DNA of 64,000 nucleotides from Niabella agricola (GTDB lineage Bacteria; Bacteroidota; Bacteroidia; Chitinophagales; Chitinophagaceae): contig NZ_JAJHIZ010000003.1 of the NCBI RefSeq assembly GCF_021538615.1, forward strand, positions 1,612,001-1,676,000, given 5' to 3'. The notes under the pieces are model-generated. The model did not search any database, was not told where the DNA came from, and worked only from the letters and a program-made list of their open reading frames with translations. The position numbers and the translations under genes are program-made. Below, piece by piece: positions 25,932 through 36,800 of the stretch. Position 1 is the stretch's first letter. Each line of letters begins with the position of its first letter.

Positions 25932-27503
25932 ATGATTTCAAAAAATCAAACACTGAACATTTTGTTTTACCTAAAAGGTAAAAAGGCCACCAAGGATGGT
26001 AAGATTCCTATCTATGTCCGCGTGACCATTGACGGCTACCGGGATGAATTTTCTACCGGTTGTAAAGCATTTCGAAACTCTTGGGACAACGACCACAAAC
26101 AAGTGTTAGCCTCAGCTCCTGATCACCGGCAGATCAACAAAAAACTGCTGAGAATTGAGGTCGATTTACAACGTCACTTTGACCTCATCCAGGCAAAAAA
26201 AGGTATTGCAACACCGCAATCTGTAATAAGTTCTTATCAGGCTCCCGTAAAAGCCGAACAGGAACGATTGGAAAAAATAGAGAATGCATCCTTCTCTCAA
26301 ACCCTCGATGAATTAATGGACTCCTATATCAAATACAACAAAAAGGCGTTGGCTGCGTCCAAAAACGGCAAACAACCGGGCATCGGACTATTAGCCCTAT
26401 TTGAGCAGGAAAAAGCTGCACTGGAGGAGGCAACTGAAGCACTTGTAAAAAAAGTAAATCCAATATTTGATAAGAAAGATCGCCCTAAAACGCTGTTGCT
26501 TGCCTTAAATCATTACCTCCTAGGGTTTCTCCAATACTGCTATGCAGGAGAACGCTCTCCAAACACTTTAGAGAAACTGATCGGTCGCAAAAGACGATAT
26601 CAGGACTTCATACAGTACCGCTATCTAACCGACGATATCCCTTTAGATGCAGTTGAGTCAACATTTATTGAGGAGCTGCTTAAACACCAAATCACACTGT
26701 ACAAGGTTGGGCAAAATGCGGCCATGAAATATTGTCAAACCATAAAGGAAATTATGGAAATCGCTGCCGCCAAGAAATGGGTACCATTCAATGTTTTTTC
26801 GACATTTAAATGCCGCTACAAACGGCCAAAACATGACTGGCTCAATTTTGAGGAATGCCTGGCTTTAGAAGCGTATAATTTTGATACCATAGAACTCAAT
26901 GAAGCGAGGGATATGTACATATTTCAAAGCTTCTGCGGCTTCGGGTATGCTGAGCTAGAAGCCTTGCGACCCGAAGATGTTATAACGGAGTTCGATGGAA
27001 AATTGTGGATAGGCCGCGATCGACAAAAAACCGGAGTAAATGAGTCTGTGCCTTTATTACCTGTTTGTTTGAAAATTATCGAAAAGTATAAAAACCATCC
27101 TGTTTGCCTGCGCACGGGAAAATTATTACCTGTACCGAGTAACCAGCAATATAACAGATTATTAAAAGAGATCGCCCAGATACTGAATTTCAAAATCGAT
27201 CTTAGAACTCATAAAGCCCGCTTTTTTATGGCGAATGTTGTGACCCACAATCAAGGAGTAGATTTGAAAACCACAGGCAAGATACTGGGTCAGAAATCAA
27301 TCAAAACAACAGAAATCTATGTCGAACCGGACAAAAGTATTATTAGTCAAAATATGGCAATGGTCGAAGAAAAATTATTTAATGACGACGGCTCATTTAG
27401 GGGAAAACACACAATTCCCCTCTCGAAAGAAAAGCCCAAATCGGGCATCACCGTATATAGTAGCAATATCTCGGTGAGCTATTCGCTAAAAAGGGTATCA
27501 TAG
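25932..27503 (+). CDS. Tyrosine recombinase / integrase (Bacteroidota ICE type)
   Basis: A 523-residue site-specific recombinase. An Arm-type N-terminal domain (about 1-90) is followed by a SAM-like core-binding domain (about 190-300) and a catalytic domain (about 305-470). Catalytic residues visible are H427-K-A-R430 and nucleophile Y463. The box I Arg is replaced (GFG336-338, where GLR is usual), and the box III His is Gln454 (LGQ). Loss of the box I Arg is known for CTnDOT-type integrases. An internal insertion (about 140-180, Lys/Glu-rich) lengthens it. It lies downstream of tRNA-Arg and faces away from it. Probably the integrase of the accessory element. Confidence 0.86.
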   Translation: MISKNQTLNILFYLKGKKATKDGKIPIYVRVTIDGYRDEFSTGCKAFRNSWDNDHKQVLASAPDHRQINKKLLRIEVDLQRHFDLIQAKKGIATPQSVISSYQAPVKAEQERLEKIENASFSQTLDELMDSYIKYNKKALAASKNGKQPGIGLLALFEQEKAALEEATEALVKKVNPIFDKKDRPKTLLLALNHYLLGFLQYCYAGERSPNTLEKLIGRKRRYQDFIQYRYLTDDIPLDAVESTFIEELLKHQITLYKVGQNAAMKYCQTIKEIMEIAAAKKWVPFNVFSTFKCRYKRPKHDWLNFEECLALEAYNFDTIELNEARDMYIFQSFCGFGYAELEALRPEDVITEFDGKLWIGRDRQKTGVNESVPLLPVCLKIIEKYKNHPVCLRTGKLLPVPSNQQYNRLLKEIAQILNFKIDLRTHKARFFMANVVTHNQGVDLKTTGKILGQKSIKTTEIYVEPDKSIISQNMAMVEEKLFNDDGSFRGKHTIPLSKEKPKSGITVYSSNISVSYSLKRVS

Positions 27504-27517
27504 TAATATCCGATTTA

Positions 27518-27548
27518 TTTAGCCCGCAAGTCGCGGGCTAAATTTTTA
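27518..27548 (+). terminator. Intrinsic terminator after the integrase
   Basis: A perfect 10-bp stem, TTTAGCCCGC and GCGGGCTAAA with loop AAGTC, followed by TTTTTA. It lies 15 bp after the integrase stop and before the end of the convergent protease-STAND gene. Confidence 0.88.
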
Positions 27549-27642
27549 TGGAGATACGAGAAACACATTAATCCTTAAGCAATCGTGAGTTCGGTAAATT
27601 ACACTCGCCCACGGTAACTTGTACTCCTATCTTATCAAAGTG

Positions 27643-30600
27643 CTAGCTGTGTGAAGCCGACAATATCCCCTCCCTGGTAATAAAGGCAATTGAAGAACCT
27701 TTTTGAATCATAATATCCAAAATGGACAAAAAGTCTCTACGCAGTGTACTATCAGAAACAATAGTTCGACGGTGTTGAAAAAAGATCCTTTGAATATACT
27801 TTTCAGCAAAATAATTCAGCAACCAATCGGCCCCTTCAGCATTATTGATCGTCAATAGAAGTAATTCAATACTCCTAGGGAACAAGGCCTGGAAGCCTAT
27901 TCCTCCTAATAATTTAACAACACTTCCTGGCATATAGTGTCCCAAATAAATAATAACATCTTCATAAAAACTAGGAGTAGCGTCGACTGCAGCCCAACTT
28001 CTGGCAGAGTCCTTCCAATCTATGCTAAGCAATAAAAACGGCAATAAAGCCAGCCGCCTAGACTTATAGGTTTTAGCCATAAGAATTTTCCAAAGCTTGC
28101 TAAACCTATTGGTATCACAATTTAGACGATCCTGCGTAAGAATAGTTTCCTTTAAAGATCGCCTGATCATTTCAAAAGAATCATCCGTCAGATGTGACAG
28201 CGTCCCTTCCTCTTCCACAAGTACAAATTCTATTAAAGAGAGAAATAATTGTATTGCCTTTTCCTCATCCAAATGCTTAAGTACCAATGTACCAAAATGC
28301 TTTTGAAAATGAAGAGCGCCGTCGTAATATTTGTGCTCATTATAGTAATTCTCTCTATGACGCTCTTTTTTATAAGTGTCATTCATCAAAAAAGCCAAAT
28401 ATGCGATCAGAAAAGCGAGGCCTTCCTCGTCAATTCGCTCACATTGTGACAAAACGAGAAATGCCTTATCCAAATATATTCGATTAATGTAGTCTACTCT
28501 AAAGTTATAATCAAACGCAGCATTTAACTTCCTTAATTCGTCTTCCGAGATGGCCACCTCTCTTTCTTTAAGGTGTGAAAGATCACTACAACTCATTTTC
28601 AATAATGATCGGAAACATCCAATCGCAATACTTGGATCGGATATCCAAAGCTCGCGTGCGGCCTTCTCGAACAATGGTTGACTTAAGCCATCTGAAATTG
28701 GCAGCAAGTGAATCAGATCAATTATCAATGCTCTAATTTTTATTTTATCACCTTCCGGAATATCAAGTCTAAGAAGTATCGTTATGGATTCTATGGCAGG
28801 ATCTTTATCAAATAAGCCGTACGATGCCGAAAGCATGGCCAAAGGATCAGTGTATTTCGCCCGCTCCTGGTTAGTAATTGCGCTACATATGTTGATGATC
28901 GCACTAACTATCCATTCTTTTTCTGATGCTGCCAGCTTTGACCAATAATAATTTATACCTATTAATGAAATCCCAGCAGGTGAATTGTGCCCTTTGTCTA
29001 TCAATATATCATCTTCAGATATAGCCCGACATATTGAATAGTAGTCCTGCCATTCATCAAAAGTATTTGCTTCTTGGCGCCCTTTGTCTAAAATCTGGTT
29101 GCACCAATACCACACCTTCAGTCCCTGGTTCTCTGGACTTTTTTTCATATCACTAGCAATCTTTGAATCTTTGGGAACTACAGGCTCGAATATTACCCCC
29201 TTCACTTGCTCATCTTCATACTCGCGCGCCAAATAATTTCGCCGATCCATTCTAAACAACATATTTGGCCAGTGGTCGAACTCTAGGCCATTGTCGGCAC
29301 CCAAGGAAATTTCCTGTTGATAGGAGTCAATTATTGCTATAACGTCTTTGTGAAAATCCTCGTAAAAAGACATCTTGAAAATTAAATGCTCCAGATGGTC
29401 AAGTCGATGCGGAAGATTCTTGGATGCGAATCTTTCATCACGGAATTTTTGACGCTCGGCATTAAACTCCATCATCAGAAAGATATTTTGTTCCGAAAGT
29501 CGTCGTTGGAGATCCCACAGCAAAAATTCTTTACAACGAAATAAAGGGATCATATTCTCCCTAACAACAAATGGATAAGCCATAGAGACACTAGCTATTA
29601 TCGCAGTTGTTGCTACAGTTTTACTCTCTTTGTATAATCTATCAATAATTTCAGCCAGGAGTAATCGGCTTTCCCTCGTATTGTCAACTGCAAGACCAAG
29701 TACATAATGCTCTAAAGCCATCAACATGCTCTGTAATAAATCGGGAGTTGACATGTGACCTCTGTACATTTTCCAGATCTCGTCATCTCCAAATTGTGTG
29801 ATCATCGTTTCATCGCTGAGTCTAAACGAAATCGTCTTAATAGTGCCCGATTTTATAACTTTAGGGTGTTTCATATAAGAGACGATTGTTTCGTTAAGCA
29901 GCTCAATTATAAAGCCGACAGCTTCGTGGGTATGATACCTTAGTAAATGCAACAAGGGGGTTTGTAAAGCGCTTGCGGGACTATATTCTCTTTTGGTACC
30001 GGGATTCAGTCCAAAGTATCTTTCACTTTTATCAAGAAATCCTTCTTCTATATCAACCATATCAATAAGAGATTTCCCGATTGGAATTGTCTGCTTCGGC
30101 TGTTGAGGTGGTGCAATCCATTCAAAGCGGCAAACCGACATCATCAATTCGGGCATTGACATACATAAATGTTCGCTTGCTCCAAAGGACAAAACTATTT
30201 CAATTACTTTTTCGTGAAAATCCTCTAGATGATAATCAAGAAGACTACGGTTGCGGGATCGATCTTGGGCGCTTTTACTCACGAAGTCAAAAGAGCTCTT
30301 TATAAAGGTTGCAGTGAGATCAACGTCTATTGGACAAAGTCTAAAAAGCAACTTAACCAATCCGACTGCCAGCATATCATTTGGACTCTCCTTGTCCTCT
30401 TTATACTTCGCCTTATGTAATTCGATCAATTTTGATGCGAGACTTAACGCATAAGAGATACAATTATTTGTCAGCTCCAGGGGGGCGTTTTGCCAATCAA
30501 GCAATAGGTATGAGTACAGAAAGTAATTGGACGAAACCTGTTCGAAATTTTCATCGACGAATCTAATTACAGCTAACCATCCTGGGCCTATCGGCAGTAA

Positions 30601-32625
30601 GCTGCTACTTGTCAAATACTCCCGGTCGTCATGATAAGATGGTTCAGCTAGTCTGTCGCCGACAATTTTACAACCAGTTCTTAGTAAATGGACAACCTTT
30701 TCAAATAAAGCTGCCTTGCCTGCGAGCAAAAGTGCGCTATTCGAGTGAAGAAACTGGTAACAGGCATTCGAATTTAGCAATGCCGTAAGTGCTTCATTTT
30801 TCCAATGTTCTTCAATTTTTCCGTGTTCGAGTATTTTGAGTGATATATCGGCTGCTTTTATTGGTGTTGTTCTGTAAAGTTCCTGTAACCAAAATCTGAA
30901 ACCTCTACGGACCGCATAAGAATTCCCTGCTCTAGAAAAACAATTTTTTAGATTCCCCTCTGATTCGACGAATAACATCTGAATATGCCTGACCAAAGCC
31001 CAATCCTCAAATACATCGTGGGAGGGCGCGTATTGCTTGATACCTATACTATCGGAGGATGAGACGAGTAAATTATCGGAAAGTAAGTTGTTTAAAATTG
31101 CCGGATCTACATGTTCCCTTAATGGTATATAAGGTGTAATTTGCTTAGCTCTTTCAATAGCAATCGTTTGAAAAACGATTTCTCTTGCGTGATTATCTTT
31201 GCGAATAAGCCGATCCCAAAGTTTGATTTTCAGGCCGGTCTCGTCGATTTCGTCGGGATTGATTTCGTCTTGAATCTGGATGACCTGCTTTAAATAAAAT
31301 GGGGTTCTTATAAACGCTTCAATCTTGGCGTTGCCTAACAGATTTTTAATTTTTTGATGTCTTGCAATTAACGGTGCTAATTCTTCAGTTGTCAACAGTT
31401 CAAGGGTTACACGGGCGCTCTTTATTTTTGATTCATTAATTAGGCCAAAGGCAGTTTGACCGAGCGCGTAAGTCCTAATCGATAAGATAACTTTGAGACC
31501 AGGGTACCTTTCTGGCAACCGTAGGATATCTTTTAGAATTTCGATCTGGCCACTCTCAATTGCTTTTTCCCCACTATCGATGTAGATAATTTTTAAACCA
31601 GACAGATCCTTACTATTTAGTAGCCGATCAAATTGCTGGTTGATATTTAGTGACGCCAACAATTCTGTTGTGCTATTTCGACATATCTGCGCACCGCTAA
31701 AGGAAATAATCTTAGCATTGCTGATATGTTTAAGATGCTTCAGCAACATTTTACAGAATGTCGATTTACCAACACCTGCTATTCCCGAAATAAGTACCGC
31801 GTCGTTGTTTTCCAATAGAGCAATCGTTTGAGACATCAATACTTTTCTCTCAATGTGAATATTGCTGATTTCTTCATCAATATTACTCAGGACATCTGCG
31901 CTATTTCTTTCAAGTACTTCGTAGTTCTCAATTAAGCTTGGATCAGTCTCTATAACTATCGGTGGTTCCGGCGGTAGTTGCGCTAAATGTAACAGCGACT
32001 CTAAAGCTTTTATATTTACACCCCTAAATCGCTTCCACTCCTCAAAATGCGTAACAATGCCTAAAAGATAAACGTTACCGCCAGCGACAAGACATATTCC
32101 GCTACCTGAAAACCCTTCTACTGTTAATTCTGTAAGGTTTGTTTCTGATTCAAGGGCTGATTCTAAAAAAATTGTATTATCTACAAGAGGAGGCAGCAAT
32201 GATGTATTCACCCTAATTGGGGCATGTTCAGGAAATCCTTTGGGAAAACCATAGAATACTGTTTGCAACTCACCCCCATTTTCACTTATAAGGCCAATTG
32301 GTGGTATTGGCTGGTAGAGTGTCTCCAAGTCAGATTTTGATACGATAATTAATGCAATATCCTCGGATTCATGATAAATAATCTTGTCCTTTATAGTAAG
32401 ATGGTAAATCGTTTGTCCATTACCTAAATGAACAGATATGTTTAATGGGTTCGTCTGAAATCGCCCATCTTTTCCTATTAAGCAGTGTTTTGCTGTAATT
32501 ATATAGATTCTCCCATCTTCATTTTTCGGCAAAAAAAGAATCCCGGATCCTTCAAGGTTATCCTTGACAACTATTTTTGCGGCAAGTTTATACAGTGTTG
32601 CTGGTATTATAGGATTTTCGTACAT
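27643..32625 (-). CDS. Trypsin-like protease fused to STAND-like P-loop NTPase (AVAST-like defence protein)
   Basis: 1660 residues. Residues about 12-215 form a trypsin-like serine protease: His47 in TAKHC, Asp89 in EDIALI, Ser173 in GFSGSG. A P-loop NTPase follows, with Walker A G281-IAGVGKST289 and a Walker B-like IIYID346-350, then a winged-helix-like region. More than 1000 residues of helical, TPR/HEAT-like character complete the protein. This order is that of STAND sensors with a protease effector, as in AVAST antiphage proteins. An MBL-fold gene ends 12 bp upstream. The gene is more AT-rich than the core chromosome, which suggests transfer. No membrane segment is seen. The trigger and protease target are unknown. 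Confidence 0.8.
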   Translation of the reverse strand: MYENPIIPATLYKLAAKIVVKDNLEGSGILFLPKNEDGRIYIITAKHCLIGKDGRFQTNPLNISVHLGNGQTIYHLTIKDKIIYHESEDIALIIVSKSDLETLYQPIPPIGLISENGGELQTVFYGFPKGFPEHAPIRVNTSLLPPLVDNTIFLESALESETNLTELTVEGFSGSGICLVAGGNVYLLGIVTHFEEWKRFRGVNIKALESLLHLAQLPPEPPIVIETDPSLIENYEVLERNSADVLSNIDEEISNIHIERKVLMSQTIALLENNDAVLISGIAGVGKSTFCKMLLKHLKHISNAKIISFSGAQICRNSTTELLASLNINQQFDRLLNSKDLSGLKIIYIDSGEKAIESGQIEILKDILRLPERYPGLKVILSIRTYALGQTAFGLINESKIKSARVTLELLTTEELAPLIARHQKIKNLLGNAKIEAFIRTPFYLKQVIQIQDEINPDEIDETGLKIKLWDRLIRKDNHAREIVFQTIAIERAKQITPYIPLREHVDPAILNNLLSDNLLVSSSDSIGIKQYAPSHDVFEDWALVRHIQMLFVESEGNLKNCFSRAGNSYAVRRGFRFWLQELYRTTPIKAADISLKILEHGKIEEHWKNEALTALLNSNACYQFLHSNSALLLAGKAALFEKVVHLLRTGCKIVGDRLAEPSYHDDREYLTSSSLLPIGPGWLAVIRFVDENFEQVSSNYFLYSYLLLDWQNAPLELTNNCISYALSLASKLIELHKAKYKEDKESPNDMLAVGLVKLLFRLCPIDVDLTATFIKSSFDFVSKSAQDRSRNRSLLDYHLEDFHEKVIEIVLSFGASEHLCMSMPELMMSVCRFEWIAPPQQPKQTIPIGKSLIDMVDIEEGFLDKSERYFGLNPGTKREYSPASALQTPLLHLLRYHTHEAVGFIIELLNETIVSYMKHPKVIKSGTIKTISFRLSDETMITQFGDDEIWKMYRGHMSTPDLLQSMLMALEHYVLGLAVDNTRESRLLLAEIIDRLYKESKTVATTAIIASVSMAYPFVVRENMIPLFRCKEFLLWDLQRRLSEQNIFLMMEFNAERQKFRDERFASKNLPHRLDHLEHLIFKMSFYEDFHKDVIAIIDSYQQEISLGADNGLEFDHWPNMLFRMDRRNYLAREYEDEQVKGVIFEPVVPKDSKIASDMKKSPENQGLKVWYWCNQILDKGRQEANTFDEWQDYYSICRAISEDDILIDKGHNSPAGISLIGINYYWSKLAASEKEWIVSAIINICSAITNQERAKYTDPLAMLSASYGLFDKDPAIESITILLRLDIPEGDKIKIRALIIDLIHLLPISDGLSQPLFEKAARELWISDPSIAIGCFRSLLKMSCSDLSHLKEREVAISEDELRKLNAAFDYNFRVDYINRIYLDKAFLVLSQCERIDEEGLAFLIAYLAFLMNDTYKKERHRENYYNEHKYYDGALHFQKHFGTLVLKHLDEEKAIQLFLSLIEFVLVEEEGTLSHLTDDSFEMIRRSLKETILTQDRLNCDTNRFSKLWKILMAKTYKSRRLALLPFLLLSIDWKDSARSWAAVDATPSFYEDVIIYLGHYMPGSVVKLLGGIGFQALFPRSIELLLLTINNAEGADWLLNYFAEKYIQRIFFQHRRTIVSDSTLRRDFLSILDIMIQKGSSIAFITREGILSASHS

Positions 32626-32637
32626 GGGTTTAGTTAA

Positions 32638-33789
32638 TTAAGGCAATAATATTCCGCTATGCGGGCTATCCGGAAAATGAAGACTAAAATTGAGTCTATT
32701 AAAAATTTCAGATCCATCTACAAGAAACATTTCCTCCAATATTTTATTCCGGGTTGTAAAATAGAACCTGTAGTGAGTCGATTTGTTTCTGGCGCTATGA
32801 AGCAAGATGCGCGCAATGCTTTCTTTGTGTGGCAAATTATATCTATTTATTGCGTTGGCTGATATCAAATAGTTGCTGCACTTTATTATGGATAATAGTT
32901 CGTTACTGATATTGAACTTACTGGCATGATGCGACAGCTTTAGTGAATCTACAATTAGTGGGGAACTTTCATTATATCCTAAATTGCGTATTGACTGACA
33001 AATTACCGATGGAAATGCATCTCCCAATAATAAAGAGCTATATTCTTTGGCTCGAAGTAATAAGGCAATACTACTACCATTTGCAACCGAATCATCTTCC
33101 TCATGTTCCACATGAATCACTCTGGAAAATTCATCTATTGTAATGTGATAGTCGTTACCCGACCTTGCGATTTGTCTGCTTTCAGTTTCAACCGCATCTT
33201 TGGCCTTCTCGTAGTGGGCCGAATCTGGTGAAAGAACAATCAGCGAAAGCCCTGCTAATACAATTTCAGTGCACCTTGTCGTAATTGCTTCTTCATTTAG
33301 TTTGTTAGCCTCTTTAAGTTTGGTCTTAAGCGTTAATAGTTGTCGAATACTTACCGCTCCTTGCGGATCAGCAAGAGGCAGATCGAAGTTGATCATCCAC
33401 CTTTCTACCATTTCCAGGAGATCGAAGTCTTTATCATTAACAAACGCCAACAACCCGCCAATATGATCACCATCATAGTGTGTACCAATTACTATATCAA
33501 TTTTTTCCCCGGCATATTTAATTTTTAGTAGCTCTGGTTTAAGAATGGATTTATACGTCTTTACAAACCCACTATCTATTAAAATATTGTAGAATCGATT
33601 ATCTATCGACTCATACCGAATTAATATTGCGTCACCACAAAAAACGCTTAGAAACTTAATCGATATTGAACCTGCAAAATTAAAATCCGATCTGCTTGTC
33701 AAAATCGAAATCACATTTTGGGCTTCTTCTAATTGCTTCTTTTCCTGCATGTTGCAATTTAATTTTATTTTTTCAAAATATGACGCCAT
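32638..33789 (-). CDS. MBL-fold hydrolase partner of the protease-STAND protein
   Basis: A 383-residue metallo-beta-lactamase-fold protein of the ComEC/Rec2-like type. The metal motif is GTHYDGDHIGG near residue 103, with later conserved His in LKLSHHASKFN. No signal peptide or membrane segment. The ATG at 33789 lies only 18 bp after the dnaE2 stop codon; a second ATG at 33750 is possible. It is followed after 12 bp by the protease-STAND gene. MBL proteins accompany some AVAST systems, so a joint defence role is inferred from order and spacing. The enzymatic target is not known. Confidence 0.78.
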   Translation of the reverse strand: MASYFEKIKLNCNMQEKKQLEEAQNVISILTSRSDFNFAGSISIKFLSVFCGDAILIRYESIDNRFYNILIDSGFVKTYKSILKPELLKIKYAGEKIDIVIGTHYDGDHIGGLLAFVNDKDFDLLEMVERWMINFDLPLADPQGAVSIRQLLTLKTKLKEANKLNEEAITTRCTEIVLAGLSLIVLSPDSAHYEKAKDAVETESRQIARSGNDYHITIDEFSRVIHVEHEEDDSVANGSSIALLLRAKEYSSLLLGDAFPSVICQSIRNLGYNESSPLIVDSLKLSHHASKFNISNELLSIIKCSNYLISANAINRYNLPHKESIARILLHSARNKSTHYRFYFTTRNKILEEMFLVDGSEIFNRLNFSLHFPDSPHSGILLP

Positions 33790-33807
33790 GCAGGTTATGA
33801 TAAAGTC

Positions 33808-36800
33808 CTACTTAAAGCTCCTGCTCGGAAACAACTCCCCCTGCACAACCTGCTGTTCCAATGCCTTTTTGGATTTTACACGCGCCGGCAATTCCTTTGG
33901 CTTAGCAGCTTCCTGTAACAACCAGTTCATATTATAGCAGCGTCGGACAACCACGTGAGTAACATTATCTGCTTTCTGCAGCGTTCCGGAAACCATTAGT
34001 AACCGCGAATGCATAATCTCTTTGCGGTAGGTTTTAAACACCGACTGGAACACGACCAGGTTGGCAATCCCGGTTTCATCTTCAATGGTAATAAAACAGA
34101 TACCGGAAGCCGTACCGGGGCGCTGTTTTACCAGCACAAGCCCTGATACGCGAACAAAGGTTCCATCGGGCCATAATTCCAGCTCTTTATTGGCAAGTAC
34201 TTTCTGCCTGAATAGCCTGTCACGTACAAAGCTGACCGGGTGGGCATTCAGGGATAAGCCGGTACTGCTGTAGTCCTGCAATACATGCTCTACCTGGCTT
34301 AGCTGTGGTAATTGCACTTCGGGTTCATGTTCGCTTTCTGAAGGCTGACCTTGAAATAAACCGACCGGCTTATCGGCCAGTGCCGCTATCTGCCACAAGG
34401 AGTCTCTTCGGTCTAATCCCATTGATCTGAAAGCATCGGCATCGGCCAGCCGTTCCAATGAAGCCTGGGAGATACCGATATTATGCAATTGGTCAATAGT
34501 CCGGTAAGGTTGTGTCCGGCTTTTCACCAGCAGCTGCATTTCTGTTTCTTTAGCGCCTCCGACCTGCCGCAAACCTAATCTTACCGCATGGTATTTTCCT
34601 GTAGCTGCTTCCAGTGTACTATCCCATTGCGAAAAATTGACATCGACCGGCCTTACCTCAACACCATGCTTCCGGGCGTCGATAACGATCTGTGCGGGCT
34701 GGTAAAAACCCATCGGCTGACTGTTTAACAGGGCACAGCAAAAGACATCGGGGTAATAATATTTGATCCAGGAAGATATGTAGGCCAACAACGCAAAGCT
34801 GGCCGCATGACTTTCCGGGAATCCGTATGAACCAAAACCCTCCAGCTGTTTGAATACACGACCGGCAAAGTCCTCCTGGTAGCCTCTCTCGACCATACCA
34901 CTTACCAGCTTCTGCCGCCACTGTGTTACCTGTCCCTTCGCTTTAAAGGTTGCCATACTGCGACGCAGCCCGTCCGCTTCAGCCGGTGTAAACCCAGCTG
35001 CAACGATCGCAATTTCCATAGCCTGCTCCTGGAATAGGGGCACTCCTAAAGTACGACCCAGGATTTCTTCCAGTCCCTTCGAAGGATAGCTGATCAACTC
35101 CGGGTTATTTCTCCTGGTCAGGTAGGGATGCACCATGTCCCCTTGTATCGGGCCGGGCCGGACAATGGCCACCTGGATTACGAGATCATAAAAGCAGCGG
35201 GGCCGCAGTCGCGGCAGCATAGACATCTGCGCACGGCTTTCTATCTGGAATACGCCGATCGTATCTGCCTGGCAGATCATATCGTAAACCCGCGGATCAT
35301 CTTCATAAGGGACACTGGCTAAAGTGAGCGTCCGGCCATAATGCTGTTCAATCAGGTTAAAACTTTTGCGGACGCAGGTCAGCATACCTAAGGCAAGAAT
35401 ATCCATCTTCAGAAATCCCAACGCCTCAATATCATCCTTATTCCACTCAATACAGGTACGCCCTTCCATTGTTGCGTTCAGGATCGGGCATAATTCAAAT
35501 AGCTTGCTGTTGGTAATTACAAAGCCTCCTGTATGCTGCCCCAGCTGCCGGGGAAAGCCTTCGTATTCAATTGCCAGCTCTATAGCCTTGCGGATATGCG
35601 GATCTGTTGCCATGAATCCATTCCCGGCTTTGGCCTTTCCTTCGAGCCAGCCAGCCGAAATTTCATAGCCTGACTTTGCCAGGAAATCGACCGCATCCAA
35701 TGATAAGCCCATAGCCTTGCCCACGTCCCGGATAGCCGTACGCCAATGTACCTGTGTTACTGTTGCCACAATACCGGCCCGGTCGCGTCCGTAGGTATTG
35801 TAGATAAACTGGATCACTTCTTCTCTGCGCTCATGCTCAAAATCGATATCAATATCGGGGGGCTCGTCGCGGTCATCGCTCATAAAGCGGGCAAATAACA
35901 GGCGGAATTTGGAGGGATCAACGGAGGTTATTCCTAAACAATAACACACCACGGAATTGGCTGCCGATCCTCTGCCCTGGTTCAAAATCTTTTGCTCATC
36001 CGCAAATTCCCTGTTCTTATTGACGTTAAGAAAGTACGGGGCGTAATTCTTACGCTTCATAAAATCGAGCTCTTCGTGTAAGGACTTTTTAATCTTGTCG
36101 GGGATCACCTCCCCGAAACGTCTCTTTGCGCCTTTCCAGGCCAGCATTTCCAGTTCCTGCTGGGGCGTGCGTCCGCCGGTGGTTAATTCAACCGGGTAAT
36201 CGTACCGCAGCTCATCGAGCGAAAAAGTACAGGCATCAGCGATCTCCTGAGTTCTCCTGATGGCATCGGGGTACTGACGGAACAAGCGGATAATTTCCTG
36301 TTCCGGTTTCAGATAGCGTTCTGCATTCTGGTGTAATCGGAAGCCCGCGTTGAATATTGTACATTTTTCTCTAATACAGACGAGAATATCCTGTAGCTCC
36401 CGCCGCTTCTGATCATGGTAATGCACATCATTGATGGCCACCATCGGCACAAAGCAGGAGTTCGAAAGCTGTGATAAGCGGAACAGCTTTTTTGTATCAT
36501 TGCCCTGGTATGTAAATATTGCGCCCAGGTAAACGTGATTGCCCAATATTCTTTTATATTCTGCGACGGCATCCTTAAATGCCGGCTCAAAATCGTATTT
36601 TTTGTTTAGCTCTGCCGGTGGTACGACAATGAATTTCATGCCCTGGGCATAATCATACACATCTGCTTTATACAGCTCACATTTCCCTTTTTCCGTCCGC
36701 AGGTTTCCTCTTGTGAGCAAAGAGGAAAGCCGGCTATAGGCGGGCCGGTCGGTGGGGTAAGCTAATAAGCTGGGGCCGTCTGCCAGGTCTAACCTGCAGG

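Noticed and set aside
28097..28487. Small plus-strand frames antisense to the protease-STAND gene
   Set aside because: They follow codon structure of the opposite strand and have no start context or domain.
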